Of a DNA stretch of 64,000 bases, positions 1 to 7,520 are shown piece by piece; position 1 is the stretch's first letter; the number at the start of each line of letters is the position of its first letter. The translations under genes and the position numbers were made by a program. The stretch comes from Actinobacteria bacterium HGW-Actinobacteria-4 (GTDB taxonomy: Bacteria > Actinomycetota > Actinomycetes > Actinomycetales > Demequinaceae): the NCBI GenBank assembly GCA_002841315.1, contig PHEW01000008.1:60227-124226 (forward strand), in the 5' to 3' direction. The notes beneath the pieces were generated by a model. That model saw only the letters and a list, made by a program, of their open reading frames with translations, ran no database searches and was not told the DNA's origin.

Positions 1-121
1 TCGGGCCGACTGGCCATGCGAACTCTTCGTGACTGTGGTCCGGCCAGAACGCACTCAGATGTTGGCGGACAGCTTCGCGCACGGCCTCACCCCCGGTCAG
101 CTCTGGGCTCGGCGTCGTCAC
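1..121 (-). CDS. Partial unknown protein, N-terminal 40 residues (runs off the left edge)
   Basis: A frame opens at a GTG (121-119) that overlaps the TGA of the upstream 142-aa gene as GTGA, and stays open to the window edge. The visible product begins VTTPSPELTGGEAVREAVRQ and continues with acidic and aromatic residues (HLSAFWPD, HEEFAWPVGP). An AGGA lies close before the start, consistent with translational coupling. It would be the fourth gene of the KptA operon. No domain can be recognised from 40 residues. The coupling overlap and uninterrupted frame support it being real; function is unknown. Confidence 0.55.
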   Translation of the reverse strand, partial: MTTPSPELTGGEAVREAVRQHLSAFWPDHSHEEFAWPVGP

Positions 122-546
122 TCTCCTCGAAGCCTCGCGAGTTCTAGCTCGTTGTACGCGATCATCGCGAGAAAGAAGTCCGTGAAACTGCCAAAACGCT
201 CGATCTCGCCGCCAGCCATCCAAACGACTGTTGGAGCTTGGACTCCGTCCACGACCTCGGTAACAAGAACGTCCCGGTCCTGCGTAGTCGCCGCGATTGG
301 CAAGAGTGAAGTCGCATCGAGGCCAGCCATCTCGAACACTAACGGTCCCATGGCGTCGATCACTTGAGGAGCAGACTCCATGAGCGGACGAATCATCGGG
401 TCCCGGTACGGCCGCACAATGTCGGGCTGCGACATAAGCCATACACCCGCTATCGCAGCTCCCGCCAACAGAACAACTCCCAAGACTGGAAACCACATTG
501 CGACCGCTCGTCCACGACGCGCAACGACCAACCGCTCACCCGCCAT
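118..546 (-). CDS. Small membrane-anchored protein of unknown function, third gene of the KptA operon
   Basis: 142 aa. Residues about 16-38 form one hydrophobic segment (MWFPVLGVVLLAGAAIAGVW) after a basic N-terminus, giving a single-pass topology with about 100 residues outside. The outer part contains no motif I recognise. The ATG is 10 bp after the kptA stop, and a GGAG overlapping the kptA stop codon could serve as a rather distant ribosome site. The stop overlaps the next, truncated gene as GTGA. Its tight packing behind kptA suggests a shared transcript and related role. It is hypothetical; I see no clear homologue. Confidence 0.65.
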   Translation of the reverse strand: MAGERLVVARRGRAVAMWFPVLGVVLLAGAAIAGVWLMSQPDIVRPYRDPMIRPLMESAPQVIDAMGPLVFEMAGLDATSLLPIAATTQDRDVLVTEVVDGVQAPTVVWMAGGEIERFGSFTDFFLAMIAYNELELARLRGE

Positions 547-556
547 CGTTCACCAA

Positions 557-1111
557 CTACTCCTGAACCTGTTCGAGGAACTCGGGCGGCACGGCGTCGG
601 CGAGCCACACCATGTCGTTGCCCGCATAGAAGGCCGCCCCGGAAGCATGCGCCGACGCAGCATTGACCCGTAAGAGGACGGGACTCTCACACTTGCGCCC
701 GCCAACAGCCAGCGCCGTCTCGATGTCGATCGACATATGCACGTACTGCCGTCCCATGGGCACGAGCCCTGCGCCACGAATCACTTCCCAAGCTTCGGGG
801 CTGGTTCCGTGGAAGAGTTCCGCGGGCGGGGTCGCTGGTTGCTTGCGGATTACTGCCGGCACTGAGTGTCCGTACAACGCCCGGACCCGGTCTCCGTCAA
901 GCTCGTGCCGGACCTTGGCCGAGGTCTCGATCATGTGGGCCACCGCCGCGCGGTCCACACTCGCCCACTTGGGGCCAAGGCTCCGCAGCGCCTCGAGGAG
1001 TTGGTCCAGGCCCACCCAGCCGTCTTGGTCGAGCTCGAGCTCGTAGAGCCACGGCTCGTGGCGCAAGGCGTGGGACATGACTCGGCTCAACTCAGTGAAT
1101 TGCACAGTCAC
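557..1111 (-). CDS. kptA: RNA 2'-phosphotransferase, Tpt1/KptA family
   Basis: 184 aa, the usual length for KptA. The family transfers the 2'-phosphate of RNA to NAD+, releasing ADP-ribose 1'',2''-cyclic phosphate, and acts in the cytoplasm. Recognisable family blocks: LSRVMSHALRHEP near the N-terminus with the Arg-His pair at 17-18; YGHS at 80-83; LFHGTS ending at 104; RQYVHMS at 121-127; and a C-terminal VPPEFLEQV. The GTG start is chosen because GGAGGAT lies five to six bases upstream, overlapping the end of the preceding gene. Bacteria seldom have a known 2'-phosphate substrate, so the biological role here is unclear. It lies inside a compact operon with unknown membrane proteins rather than near RNA ligase or tRNA genes. 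Family call is firm; role is open. Confidence 0.9.
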   Translation of the reverse strand: MTVQFTELSRVMSHALRHEPWLYELELDQDGWVGLDQLLEALRSLGPKWASVDRAAVAHMIETSAKVRHELDGDRVRALYGHSVPAVIRKQPATPPAELFHGTSPEAWEVIRGAGLVPMGRQYVHMSIDIETALAVGGRKCESPVLLRVNAASAHASGAAFYAGNDMVWLADAVPPEFLEQVQE

Positions 1112-1123
1112 GAGATATCCTCC

Positions 1124-2188
1124 CTAACGTCGCTTCGGTGCGCGTTGTCGCGAAGGCTCCACGCGGACGTTCGGTTCGAAGCCTGCCAGTTCAAGCCGTT
1201 GGCGCACGTGCTCAAGGTCCCGCTGAGTAGGCGGCCGCGGCAAGTGGGCAGCCAAGAATTTCCCATCGATCTCGAGCTTCCACACGTGAACCGGTATTCC
1301 AAGGTGATTCGCCTGGGTGTTGGCCTCTTCCACCGTCACAAGGGCAACTCGGTCATGACCGGAGCGAACTCGGAAACGGGGCACCGGCAACACAGTGAAC
1401 ATCACCATCGAGTCGCGTGACTTGCGATGGATGCCCCACAACGGTAGCCAGCCCAATTGAACGGCAGTCATGACGGCAAGCAGGGCCGCAGCGACAACGC
1501 CTACACCGGCTGCGAAGTAGGCGAATGGTGGCGCGGCTTCAGGTGAGAGCGAACGAAACAGGCGTCCGAGTTCCTCGGGTGTGCCGGCATTGCGCCAGTA
1601 ATGCCAAGTTGCTAGAACCCACAGAGGCATGGTTGCGGACATCCATATCCACCGTCCAGCCTCAGCGCGCTGGTGCAGGATCCCGACTCGGCATCCCCTG
1701 CGGCCCTTGCGTTGTGGCCGAGCATTTGCGCTGGCAGGACTGCGCAAGGAGTGGTCGGTAGACGCCTCGACCCGATTCATGTCGTACTTGTTGTCTGGCC
1801 ACGTGAACCCGCCGCCGCGCAGACTGACCACGGCGGCGCTCTCGGACGCGGCGCGTCGGAGGGATGCCTCGTCATGGTTCTCTATCCCAACTGACTGCGC
1901 GTACATCAGCAAGCGCCACGAGTCGAACACAGCGCGGCCCTTCTCGTCCCAATCCACGTCAACTACCTCGCCAGAGTCGAGTTCGAACCGACACCCAATG
2001 CCGTGCAACGTGAAGTGGCCGAGGCCCTCAAGATACCCGGAACGAAGAGGCTCGCCCCCGTCGCGAGGAACGAGCCAGAGCCCTGTGTAGACGGTGGGGC
2101 GATCGGTGCCCGAGAACTCCTCTAGAAGTGCATCGAGGCACCGGGAGGCGAGGCCAACGTACGCCTCAACAATCTCCTGCGGAGTCAC
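1124..2188 (-). CDS. Two-domain membrane protein, N-terminal DUF6896-like domain, first gene of the KptA operon
   Basis: 354 aa from a GTG preceded by GAGG at five bases. Residues 1-135 look like a soluble domain with a conserved-looking core: HGIGC (62-66), VDVDWDEKGR (76-85) and FDSWRL (88-93). From memory this resembles DUF6896, a domain of unknown function, but that assignment is uncertain. A basic linker (about 140-178) leads to two membrane segments, about 182-198 and 222-250, then a soluble tail (255-354) with a compact alpha/beta appearance. The kptA start lies 12 bp downstream, so the two are probably cotranscribed. The linker reads less like conserved protein than the rest, so this may be a recent fusion. 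Function unknown. Confidence 0.7.
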   Translation of the reverse strand: MTPQEIVEAYVGLASRCLDALLEEFSGTDRPTVYTGLWLVPRDGGEPLRSGYLEGLGHFTLHGIGCRFELDSGEVVDVDWDEKGRAVFDSWRLLMYAQSVGIENHDEASLRRAASESAAVVSLRGGGFTWPDNKYDMNRVEASTDHSLRSPASANARPQRKGRRGCRVGILHQRAEAGRWIWMSATMPLWVLATWHYWRNAGTPEELGRLFRSLSPEAAPPFAYFAAGVGVVAAALLAVMTAVQLGWLPLWGIHRKSRDSMVMFTVLPVPRFRVRSGHDRVALVTVEEANTQANHLGIPVHVWKLEIDGKFLAAHLPRPPTQRDLEHVRQRLELAGFEPNVRVEPSRQRAPKRR

Positions 2189-2432
2189 GAGGGCCTCGGC
2201 GCCTCGATCGCGAAGTCACGCGGGCTCGCGTGGCCTTCCGGAGTCGGTGTGCCGGGCCGATTCGTTGCGCGCATGCCCACATCCTGCCACTTGTACGACG
2301 CTCACCGTAGGTTTCGCGCCCGTTTTCGATTGTGAGCGTCGTACAGGGCGCGCCGGGCCACCGGGGCAGCACGTGGAGGCGCAGCCACAGCCGCGCGGCA
2401 CCCTCAAACACCCGCACGGTACCCTGAACCCC
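2189..2432. promoter_or_regulatory. Divergent intergenic region between the KptA operon and hisN
   Basis: A 244-bp gap between genes transcribed away from each other, so promoters for both must lie here. It holds a perfect 14-bp inverted repeat (separate entry). I could not pick convincing -35/-10 boxes. Confidence 0.5.
2292..2345. repeat. Perfect 14-bp inverted repeat with 26-nt loop
   Basis: Left arm TGTACGACGCTCAC (2292-2305) and right arm GTGAGCGTCGTACA (2332-2345) are exact reverse complements. The loop is 26 nt and contains a TTTTCG stretch. It lies 88-141 nt upstream of the hisN start and about 100-160 bp upstream of the leftward operon. It could be an operator, a leader hairpin of the hisN transcript, or a remnant of a mobile element end. 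No partner copy was noticed elsewhere in the window. Confidence 0.75.
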
Positions 2433-3230
2433 ATGGAACCCACCGGCCCGTACGCGGCAGACCTGGCCCTCGCGATGAGCATGGCCGATCAGGCTGATGA
2501 CCTCACCCTGGGCAACTTCACCGCCGCCACCTTCACGGTCGAGATCAAGGCGGACGAGACCCCCGTGACCGCCGTGGATCGCGGCACCGAGGCCCTGATC
2601 CGCGCCCGCCTGGCCCAAGAACTCCCTGAGGACAGCTTTCGCGGCGAGGAGTCCGGTTCCTCCGGCAAGACCTCTCGCCAGTGGGTCATCGACCCCATCG
2701 ACGGCACCAAGAACTACATCCGCGGCGTGCCCGTGTGGGCCACCCTCATTGCGCTGATAGACGGCGGCGAGCCTGTGGTGGGCGTGGTCAGTGCCCCCGC
2801 GCTCGGCCGACGCTGGTTCGCCGCTGCGGGCGACGGCGCCTGGTCTGGCCTCACCTTTGCCGACGCCACCCGCCTCAGCGTGTCCGCCCGCGCTGAACTC
2901 AACGAGTCCACCCTGAGCTATTCGTCACTCCACGGGTGGGAGGAGCGCGGCCTGTGGCCCCAGTTCCTGGGGCTCACCAAGGCGATGTGGCGCACGCGCG
3001 CGTTCGGCGACTTCTGGAGTTACATGATGGTCGCGGAGGGCTCCGTTGACGTGGCCTGCGAACCCGAACTGTCGCTGTGGGACATGGCCGCGCTGGTCCC
3101 GATTGTCACGGAGGCCGGCGGTCGGTTCACGGCACTGGATGGCACCCCCGGCCCGTTTGGCGCCGATGCTGTGGCCACCAATGGCTTGCTCCACGCCGAG
3201 GTCTTGGCGTACATCGGCACGGCACGTTAG
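2433..3230 (+). CDS. hisN: Inositol-monophosphatase-family phosphatase, probably histidinol-phosphatase HisN
   Basis: 265 aa. Mg2+-dependent phosphatase of the IMPase superfamily; in actinobacteria this type completes the histidinol-phosphate step of histidine synthesis. Metal-binding signatures are visible: GEE at 71-73, DPIDGT at 87-92, and the C-terminal LSLWDMAAL block. The open frame extends 113 codons upstream, but the ATG at 2433 is preferred because the family begins with the helix immediately after it and the upstream part includes the inverted-repeat region. No his operon neighbours are present. SuhB/CysQ-type phosphatases share the same motifs, so substrate is inferred from length and the typical actinobacterial annotation. 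Confidence 0.82.
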   Translation: MEPTGPYAADLALAMSMADQADDLTLGNFTAATFTVEIKADETPVTAVDRGTEALIRARLAQELPEDSFRGEESGSSGKTSRQWVIDPIDGTKNYIRGVPVWATLIALIDGGEPVVGVVSAPALGRRWFAAAGDGAWSGLTFADATRLSVSARAELNESTLSYSSLHGWEERGLWPQFLGLTKAMWRTRAFGDFWSYMMVAEGSVDVACEPELSLWDMAALVPIVTEAGGRFTALDGTPGPFGADAVATNGLLHAEVLAYIGTAR

Positions 3231-3242
3231 GCACGAACTCCG

Positions 3243-3683
3243 CTAGCCGGCATCAATCAGGTCCAGTTCTGTGGTGCCGTACCAGAGCAGTTCGCGTTCC
3301 TCGAGGCGTTCGAGCGCGGCATCGTCCCCCTTGATCGCCTTCTTGGCATCCGCGACGGCCTCGGGCTCGTCCACGAACACGCACGCGATCGCGTCCAGCA
3401 TCACCCGGCCGGTGATGTCCAGTGCCGCCGGGTGGTCGTTGGGCACGGGCTTGGTGTCCGCGCGCGGGTAATCCACGACGACCACCAGCCGGCGAAGGGA
3501 CTTCAGTTCCGTCACGGAGTCCAGGGCTGCGGCGTCGCGGGCTTGTTCGGCGAGTTCCTCGGGGTCCAGTTGCGGGGAGATTCCAAGCAACAGTGGCGTC
3601 ACGCCGTACCCACGAGTGGGCTCCCAGGAGCCGGATACATAGAGATCGAGCTCGGCGACGTTGCCGGGAATGTAGACGCGCAT
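3243..3683 (-). CDS. Conserved actinobacterial protein, DUF6912-like
   Basis: 146 aa, begins MRVYIPGNVAELDLY. The pattern of a short N-terminal strand, a central LRRLVVVVDYP strand and a YGTTELDLI C-terminus matches a conserved actinobacterial family that I recall as DUF6912. There is no signal peptide, membrane segment or catalytic motif. It faces hisN tail to tail with a 12-bp gap and lies four bases beyond the stop of the CpaE-like ATPase gene, so it is probably the last gene of that operon. Function unknown. Confidence 0.7.
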   Translation of the reverse strand: MRVYIPGNVAELDLYVSGSWEPTRGYGVTPLLLGISPQLDPEELAEQARDAAALDSVTELKSLRRLVVVVDYPRADTKPVPNDHPAALDITGRVMLDAIACVFVDEPEAVADAKKAIKGDDAALERLEERELLWYGTTELDLIDAG

Positions 3684-3687
3684 ACCC

Positions 3688-4974
3688 TCAGTCTGTCAGG
3701 TTGGCGGCGGGCACGCGTGACTGGGCGCGGGGAGTCGCGCCCGCGCCTGCCGCCACGGCACTGGGGGCCTGCGGAGCTAACTGGACCACCGCCTGCGCAA
3801 TGCCAGCGACGGCCTTTCGAGCCGGCGAGCGAGGCGCGCGTTCCTTCAGGGACTGACCCGCCAAGGTGGCAGCGTCGCAGGCTTTCGCGTCATACGGAAC
3901 CGTCCACACTTCCTCGACTCCCGCGTACCGCCGCAGGGCGTCGGCGACTCCCTCCTGCGGGCGCGACCCCGCCACGGAGGACCGCAACCGGTTCACCACG
4001 ACCATGCGCGTGGCATCGGGCCGTGCATCCACGCGGTCAAGATCGGCGAGCGCCTGCACCAGGCGTTGTATGCCCAGCGGCTCGCCCCCGCCCACCACCA
4101 CGATCACATCCGCGGTAGCGAGCGCGGCAAGAGTCGCCCCGTTGCGTTGCGGGGCGCGGGTGTCATACGCACGGTCTTCGTCAGCCTCCACGCTGAACCC
4201 GCAGTCCAAGACAGTCACGGTGGCGTGCTTGCGGAGTAACTCCCACACCGGCTCGAGCGCCGCTGCGCTGAGTTCGGGCCACCGATCAGGGCGGGACAGC
4301 CCGGACAGCACTCTCAACCCTGGTGCCACGGTCAGTGCATGCCTCACCATGACGGAATCCTTGAGGTTGCCCTGGAGCGAGGCGCGGGCCAGCGCAGCGA
4401 TGCCGGGAGCCTCATCGAGCAACCCCAGCGCCTGGGCCACCGCGCCACCGTAGGTGTCGACGTCCACCACAATGGCGTTGCCTGTGTGCGCGGCGCACTC
4501 GGCGGCGATGTTGATCGCTAGCGTGGTGCGCCCGGGCGCGCCCGTGGGCCCCCAAACCGCGACGACCAGCCCAACCGGGGCATCGGCCGCAAGCACAGGG
4601 GCGTCAAGAAAGTCTTCCACAACCGGCGCGTCCGCTGCCGCGACCACCACGGCTGCCGTGATCTGCTCGGGGGTGTGGTCCGCGAGGATGACATGTGTCA
4701 CACCCAAGCTCTCGAAGTACTCGACGGCTTCGATGCTTGACGGCGCACCCACCACGGCCACACCAGCCGACGCAAACTCTGCGACCACTGCGCGGTTGAG
4801 TTGGCTCTGCTCCGAGACCACCGCGACCGATCCCACACCCGCGTGGGCGGCTGCGAGTGCCTCGCTGAGATCTGCGCACCGGCGCGACACCACCAGTTCG
4901 GGGTGGGTGCCCAGCACCGAGGCGAGCGTGGCCTCGCGCTCGCCCCGCACCGCGATGATGACGCCCACCGTCAT
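3688..4974 (-). CDS. CpaE/MinD-like P-loop ATPase with a variant Walker A
   Basis: 428 aa. N-terminal receiver-like region (1-125) followed by a MinD/ParA-type ATPase domain (about 136-400), the layout of CpaE-type proteins. The Walker A region at 142-151 reads GPTGAPGRTT, with arginine where the usual GK[ST]T lysine stands. IVVDVDTYGG follows as the A' aspartate block and VTVLDCGF as Walker B. The ATG at 4974 is selected because it overlaps the TGA of the SAF-domain gene (ATGA) and the 72 codons further upstream are the shadow of that gene. The operon with a CpaB-like SAF protein recalls pilus assembly or surface localisation modules, but no other tad genes are present. Role unproven. Confidence 0.75.
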   Translation of the reverse strand: MTVGVIIAVRGEREATLASVLGTHPELVVSRRCADLSEALAAAHAGVGSVAVVSEQSQLNRAVVAEFASAGVAVVGAPSSIEAVEYFESLGVTHVILADHTPEQITAAVVVAAADAPVVEDFLDAPVLAADAPVGLVVAVWGPTGAPGRTTLAINIAAECAAHTGNAIVVDVDTYGGAVAQALGLLDEAPGIAALARASLQGNLKDSVMVRHALTVAPGLRVLSGLSRPDRWPELSAAALEPVWELLRKHATVTVLDCGFSVEADEDRAYDTRAPQRNGATLAALATADVIVVVGGGEPLGIQRLVQALADLDRVDARPDATRMVVVNRLRSSVAGSRPQEGVADALRRYAGVEEVWTVPYDAKACDAATLAGQSLKERAPRSPARKAVAGIAQAVVQLAPQAPSAVAAGAGATPRAQSRVPAANLTD

Positions 4975-5603
4975 GAGGCGCCCGCCCCTGCCAACCCCAC
5001 CACGGAGATGTCGCCCTTGGACGCGATGGCATCGAGGAACGCCGCCACCTGGTCGCCGGGCACCACCACGTAGACGGTCTCTGAGTTGGCGACGCTGAAC
5101 GCGCCGCCCGCGCGATCCACTTGTTCCACCACGAGGCCTTGAGCGATCGGTGATGACTCGGGCCCGTCCTCGGTGTCCAAGGTGAGCCACACATCCACAA
5201 TGCTGCCGCGGGTGATGGCCTCTCCCAAAGGAAGGCTGGTGCGCACGGCCACGGGCCGCGCATCAAACTGCGCTTGATCCAAGAGCGAACTCGCGGGAAT
5301 CAGCTCCCCGGTACCCACCACGCGGGTGACGACCTGGCCCCACGGTGGATCGGCATCGGCGCTGAGGTAGGTGCCGGTACCGACGCGAACATGGGTGAGG
5401 ATGACATCAGACTCCGTCAACACTGTTCCCGGCGTCAGGGTGTGGCGGGCGCTGTAGTACGGCGACGTAATGTCCGCACTTTGCACCACGGTCGCCACCG
5501 CGACAACCGAGAACGCGATGAGCGCCAGGCCCACCAGCAGTTTGGGGTCGCGCCACGTGGGGCGCTTGATGCGGCCCGCAATGGGCCCACGAGATGAGTT
5601 CAC
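4971..5603 (-). CDS. Membrane-anchored SAF-domain protein (CpaB/RcpC-like)
   Basis: 210 aa from GTG at 5603. That start is preferred over the upstream ATG at 5633 because CGGAGG sits exactly five bases before it. One membrane helix (about 21-41, LLVGLALIAFSVVAVATVV) is followed by a SAF domain (about 46-110, with TLTPGTVLTESDV and the Gly-Glu-Leu-Ile-Pro block) and a C-terminal beta-rich region. SAF proteins of the CpaB type sit in the periplasmic part of Flp pilus machinery; here the only likely partner is the downstream ATPase. Coupled to it by ATGA. Function beyond this is inferred. Confidence 0.75.
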   Translation of the reverse strand: MNSSRGPIAGRIKRPTWRDPKLLVGLALIAFSVVAVATVVQSADITSPYYSARHTLTPGTVLTESDVILTHVRVGTGTYLSADADPPWGQVVTRVVGTGELIPASSLLDQAQFDARPVAVRTSLPLGEAITRGSIVDVWLTLDTEDGPESSPIAQGLVVEQVDRAGGAFSVANSETVYVVVPGDQVAAFLDAIASKGDISVVGLAGAGAS

Positions 5604-5711
5604 AGGAACCTCCGGATCGGCTTCGCGCCCCATTTTGCCCGATAGCACTACACACGCCAAGGGCCTGTGGATAAGTGAGTCACACAAAGGCGCTCGTGTC
5701 ACAATGGGCAC

Positions 5712-5924
5712 ATGGCAGCTCGATTCCTTCTTCTCGCGGACGTTCAGAAGATCCTTAACATCTCATCCGCGCAGGCGTACGCGCTGGTGCGTACCGGCGA
5801 GCTTCCCGCGATTCAGGTAGGCGGGCGCAGCCAGTGGCGCGTCGAAGCCACCGAACTTGAGGGCTACATTCAGCGCCAGTATGAGGCGACTCGCGCGAAG
5901 ATCGAGAAGGACCAGCAGTCGTAG
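5712..5924 (+). CDS. Small excisionase/MerR-type DNA-binding protein
   Basis: 70 aa. A single winged helix-turn-helix: LLADVQKILNISSAQAYALV is the HTH core, followed by GELPAIQVGGRSQWRVEATELEGYI, the wing typical of the excisionase family. It is divergent from the SAF-domain gene with about 108 bp between the starts, an arrangement that suggests it regulates that operon or itself. It is shorter and different in sequence from BldC but of the same fold class. A TGTGGATAA sequence in the intergenic region matches a DnaA box by sequence only. Confidence 0.8.
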   Translation: MAARFLLLADVQKILNISSAQAYALVRTGELPAIQVGGRSQWRVEATELEGYIQRQYEATRAKIEKDQQS

Positions 5925-5967
5925 CACTCCGCTAACGAAGCATGCCCGGTGGCGCTTCGCTGCTGAA

Positions 5968-6504
5968 TCAGTCTGAGGCGCCGTCGGCTGAGCGCACCTG
6001 AATGATCGCCGCGAACGGCACCGTGACTCGTGCCTGGTTGCCCAGCGATGTCGCGACGTCCACGTGATCCGCTCCCACCGCCCCGATGACGCCCGCGAGC
6101 GCGGTCGCATCCGTGTGGACCACCACGCGCGCTCGATCCACGGAGAGCGCACGGTACGCGTGACCAACCGAAAGCCGCCTGTCCACTTCGGAGAGCGGCG
6201 CAGCCTGCGTGCTGAGTCCACCAATGAAGGACACGGCCTCAAGCGGAATGAGGTGCTGACGCACGCCTTGCGTGACAAGCAACCACTGTGGCGATGCATC
6301 CGCGAGCGTGCCAGCTACGTGTTCGCCGTCGCGCATCGTGACCGTCACCGATCCGCCCACCGTCGCGACGGCTCGCGCCCCGAACTCCACCGAGGCGCGC
6401 TCCGCACGGGTGAGCTCCGAAACCTCGGCGTTGAACTGCGCGGCCGCCGCCGCCGAGAGTTGGCCCTCCAGGTCAGCAAACAAGTCGTTCCACCGCATTC
6501 GCAC
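5968..6504 (-). CDS. Conserved actinobacterial protein of unknown function
   Basis: 178 aa. Starts MRMRWNDLFADLEGQLSAAAAAQF, then ELTRAERASVEF, followed by a beta-rich middle (SVTVTMRDGEHVAGTLADASPQWLLV) that looks like a small barrel. A second barrel-like segment follows (GHAYRALSVDRARVVVHT... LGNQARVTVPFAAIIQVRS). No membrane or signal sequence. The N-terminal FADLEGQL block is common in a widespread actinobacterial family of unknown role. It faces the excisionase-type gene tail to tail (43-bp gap) and is divergent from the LysM gene. Confidence 0.65.
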   Translation of the reverse strand: MRMRWNDLFADLEGQLSAAAAAQFNAEVSELTRAERASVEFGARAVATVGGSVTVTMRDGEHVAGTLADASPQWLLVTQGVRQHLIPLEAVSFIGGLSTQAAPLSEVDRRLSVGHAYRALSVDRARVVVHTDATALAGVIGAVGADHVDVATSLGNQARVTVPFAAIIQVRSADGASD

Positions 6505-6668
6505 ACGCTACTGGGCTCCGGCTCTCCACAGCAATCCCCTCCAGACTGGACGTCCAAACGTATCTGTACTATATCTAGTGCTATCAAAATGCATCAAACG
6601 CTACCTAAGGGCACTGACAAGCGAGGTGCCCGAGACCAGCGCAGATGCCCCGGACAAGGGAGATAGAC
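6505..6668. promoter_or_regulatory. AT-rich divergent intergenic region
   Basis: A 164-bp gap between the unknown 178-aa gene and the LysM gene. The part 6555-6605 (TATCTGTACTATATCTAG and following) is much richer in A/T than its surroundings and is the likely promoter zone. No exact boxes are called. Confidence 0.4.
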
Positions 6669-7520
6669 GTGCAACAGCGACAGTCAACACGGAACGGGCG
6701 ATCGGTCACCGCCGGGCTTGGGGCGTGGGCAGCGATTGCCGCCACCCCCGTTGCAACATGGCTCTTGGGGCGCAGTACCTGGGAATACGTTGAATCCACA
6801 GGTGGATTGACCGGCGGCGCGTGGCGGGTAGACCAGGCCATCGTGATGATCGTGGGGGTGGCAGGTACCGTTGCGGCCGCCTACCTCTGCCTTGCAGCTC
6901 TCGCCATGATGGCGTCCTACGTGCGGCCATCGCGGATGAGGACTGCGCGCATTGCGGTGGGCGCTCCGGTTGCCTGGCAGCGAGTCGTGGCCATCGCTAT
7001 GGGCATGGTGCTCGGTTCCGGATTCACAGCACCAGCCGTCGCGGCCGAGACTGATGACTCCCTCGCTAGTGCGGGCTGGATTGCGGCTCCTGTGGAAGCG
7101 ATGGAGGCTCACGACGCCTTGGACGCTCCCTCGACCTCCGAAGCCGCGGAGACCTCCGAACCTCCGGGCACTTCCGATTCCCCCGACACCGAGCCACTCG
7201 CGCAGCGTGCTGAACGAGTGACACCGCCGCAGGGGGCACCCGCGAGTGCCGCCGACGCCATGGTGAGCGTGCCAGCCAGCCCTGACAACGCACCCGCACC
7301 CGTTGCTGACCAGCACCCTGCACTCCACGAGTACACCGTGGTGCGCGGCGATTCCCTGTGGAAGATCACGGCAGGGCTCTTGGGAGGCAACCCGCCAGAC
7401 GCGGTCGTCGCCGCTGCGTGGCCGACGCTCTACGACGCCAACCGTGGCGTGATCGGCGCAAACCCGTCGCTCATTCATCCCGGGCAGGTGCTCACCATTC
7501 CCGAAGGGCTGCGCGCATGA
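6669..7520 (+). CDS. LysM-domain membrane protein
   Basis: 283 aa from GTG 6669, chosen because GGGAGA lies five bases upstream; the open frame starts eight codons earlier. Three hydrophobic segments (about 15-33, 58-86, 104-126) precede a long Pro/Ser/Glu-rich linker (about 130-225) and a C-terminal LysM domain (about 229-283: EYTVVRGDSLWKITAGLL ... HPGQVLTIPEGL). LysM binds peptidoglycan, so the tail should reach the wall. The stop overlaps the next gene as ATGA. The pair sits next to secA, an arrangement seen in other actinobacteria. Precise role unknown. Confidence 0.82.
   Translation: MQQRQSTRNGRSVTAGLGAWAAIAATPVATWLLGRSTWEYVESTGGLTGGAWRVDQAIVMIVGVAGTVAAAYLCLAALAMMASYVRPSRMRTARIAVGAPVAWQRVVAIAMGMVLGSGFTAPAVAAETDDSLASAGWIAAPVEAMEAHDALDAPSTSEAAETSEPPGTSDSPDTEPLAQRAERVTPPQGAPASAADAMVSVPASPDNAPAPVADQHPALHEYTVVRGDSLWKITAGLLGGNPPDAVVAAAWPTLYDANRGVIGANPSLIHPGQVLTIPEGLRA

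Noticed and set aside
2433..3230. Naming this gene suhB or cysQ
   Set aside because: The IMPase motifs cannot separate these substrates; HisN is preferred from length and actinobacterial usage, with reduced confidence.
4975..5190. 72-codon upstream extension of the CpaE-like ATPase
   Set aside because: Arg/Gly-rich shadow of the SAF gene; the ATGA overlap gives a better start.
5666..5674. Perfect DnaA box sequence TGTGGATAA between the SAF and excisionase-type genes
   Set aside because: It is a single copy; such a 9-mer is expected roughly 0.2-0.5 times by chance in 64 kb on two strands. No dnaA, dnaN or box cluster is nearby, so there is no sign of an origin.
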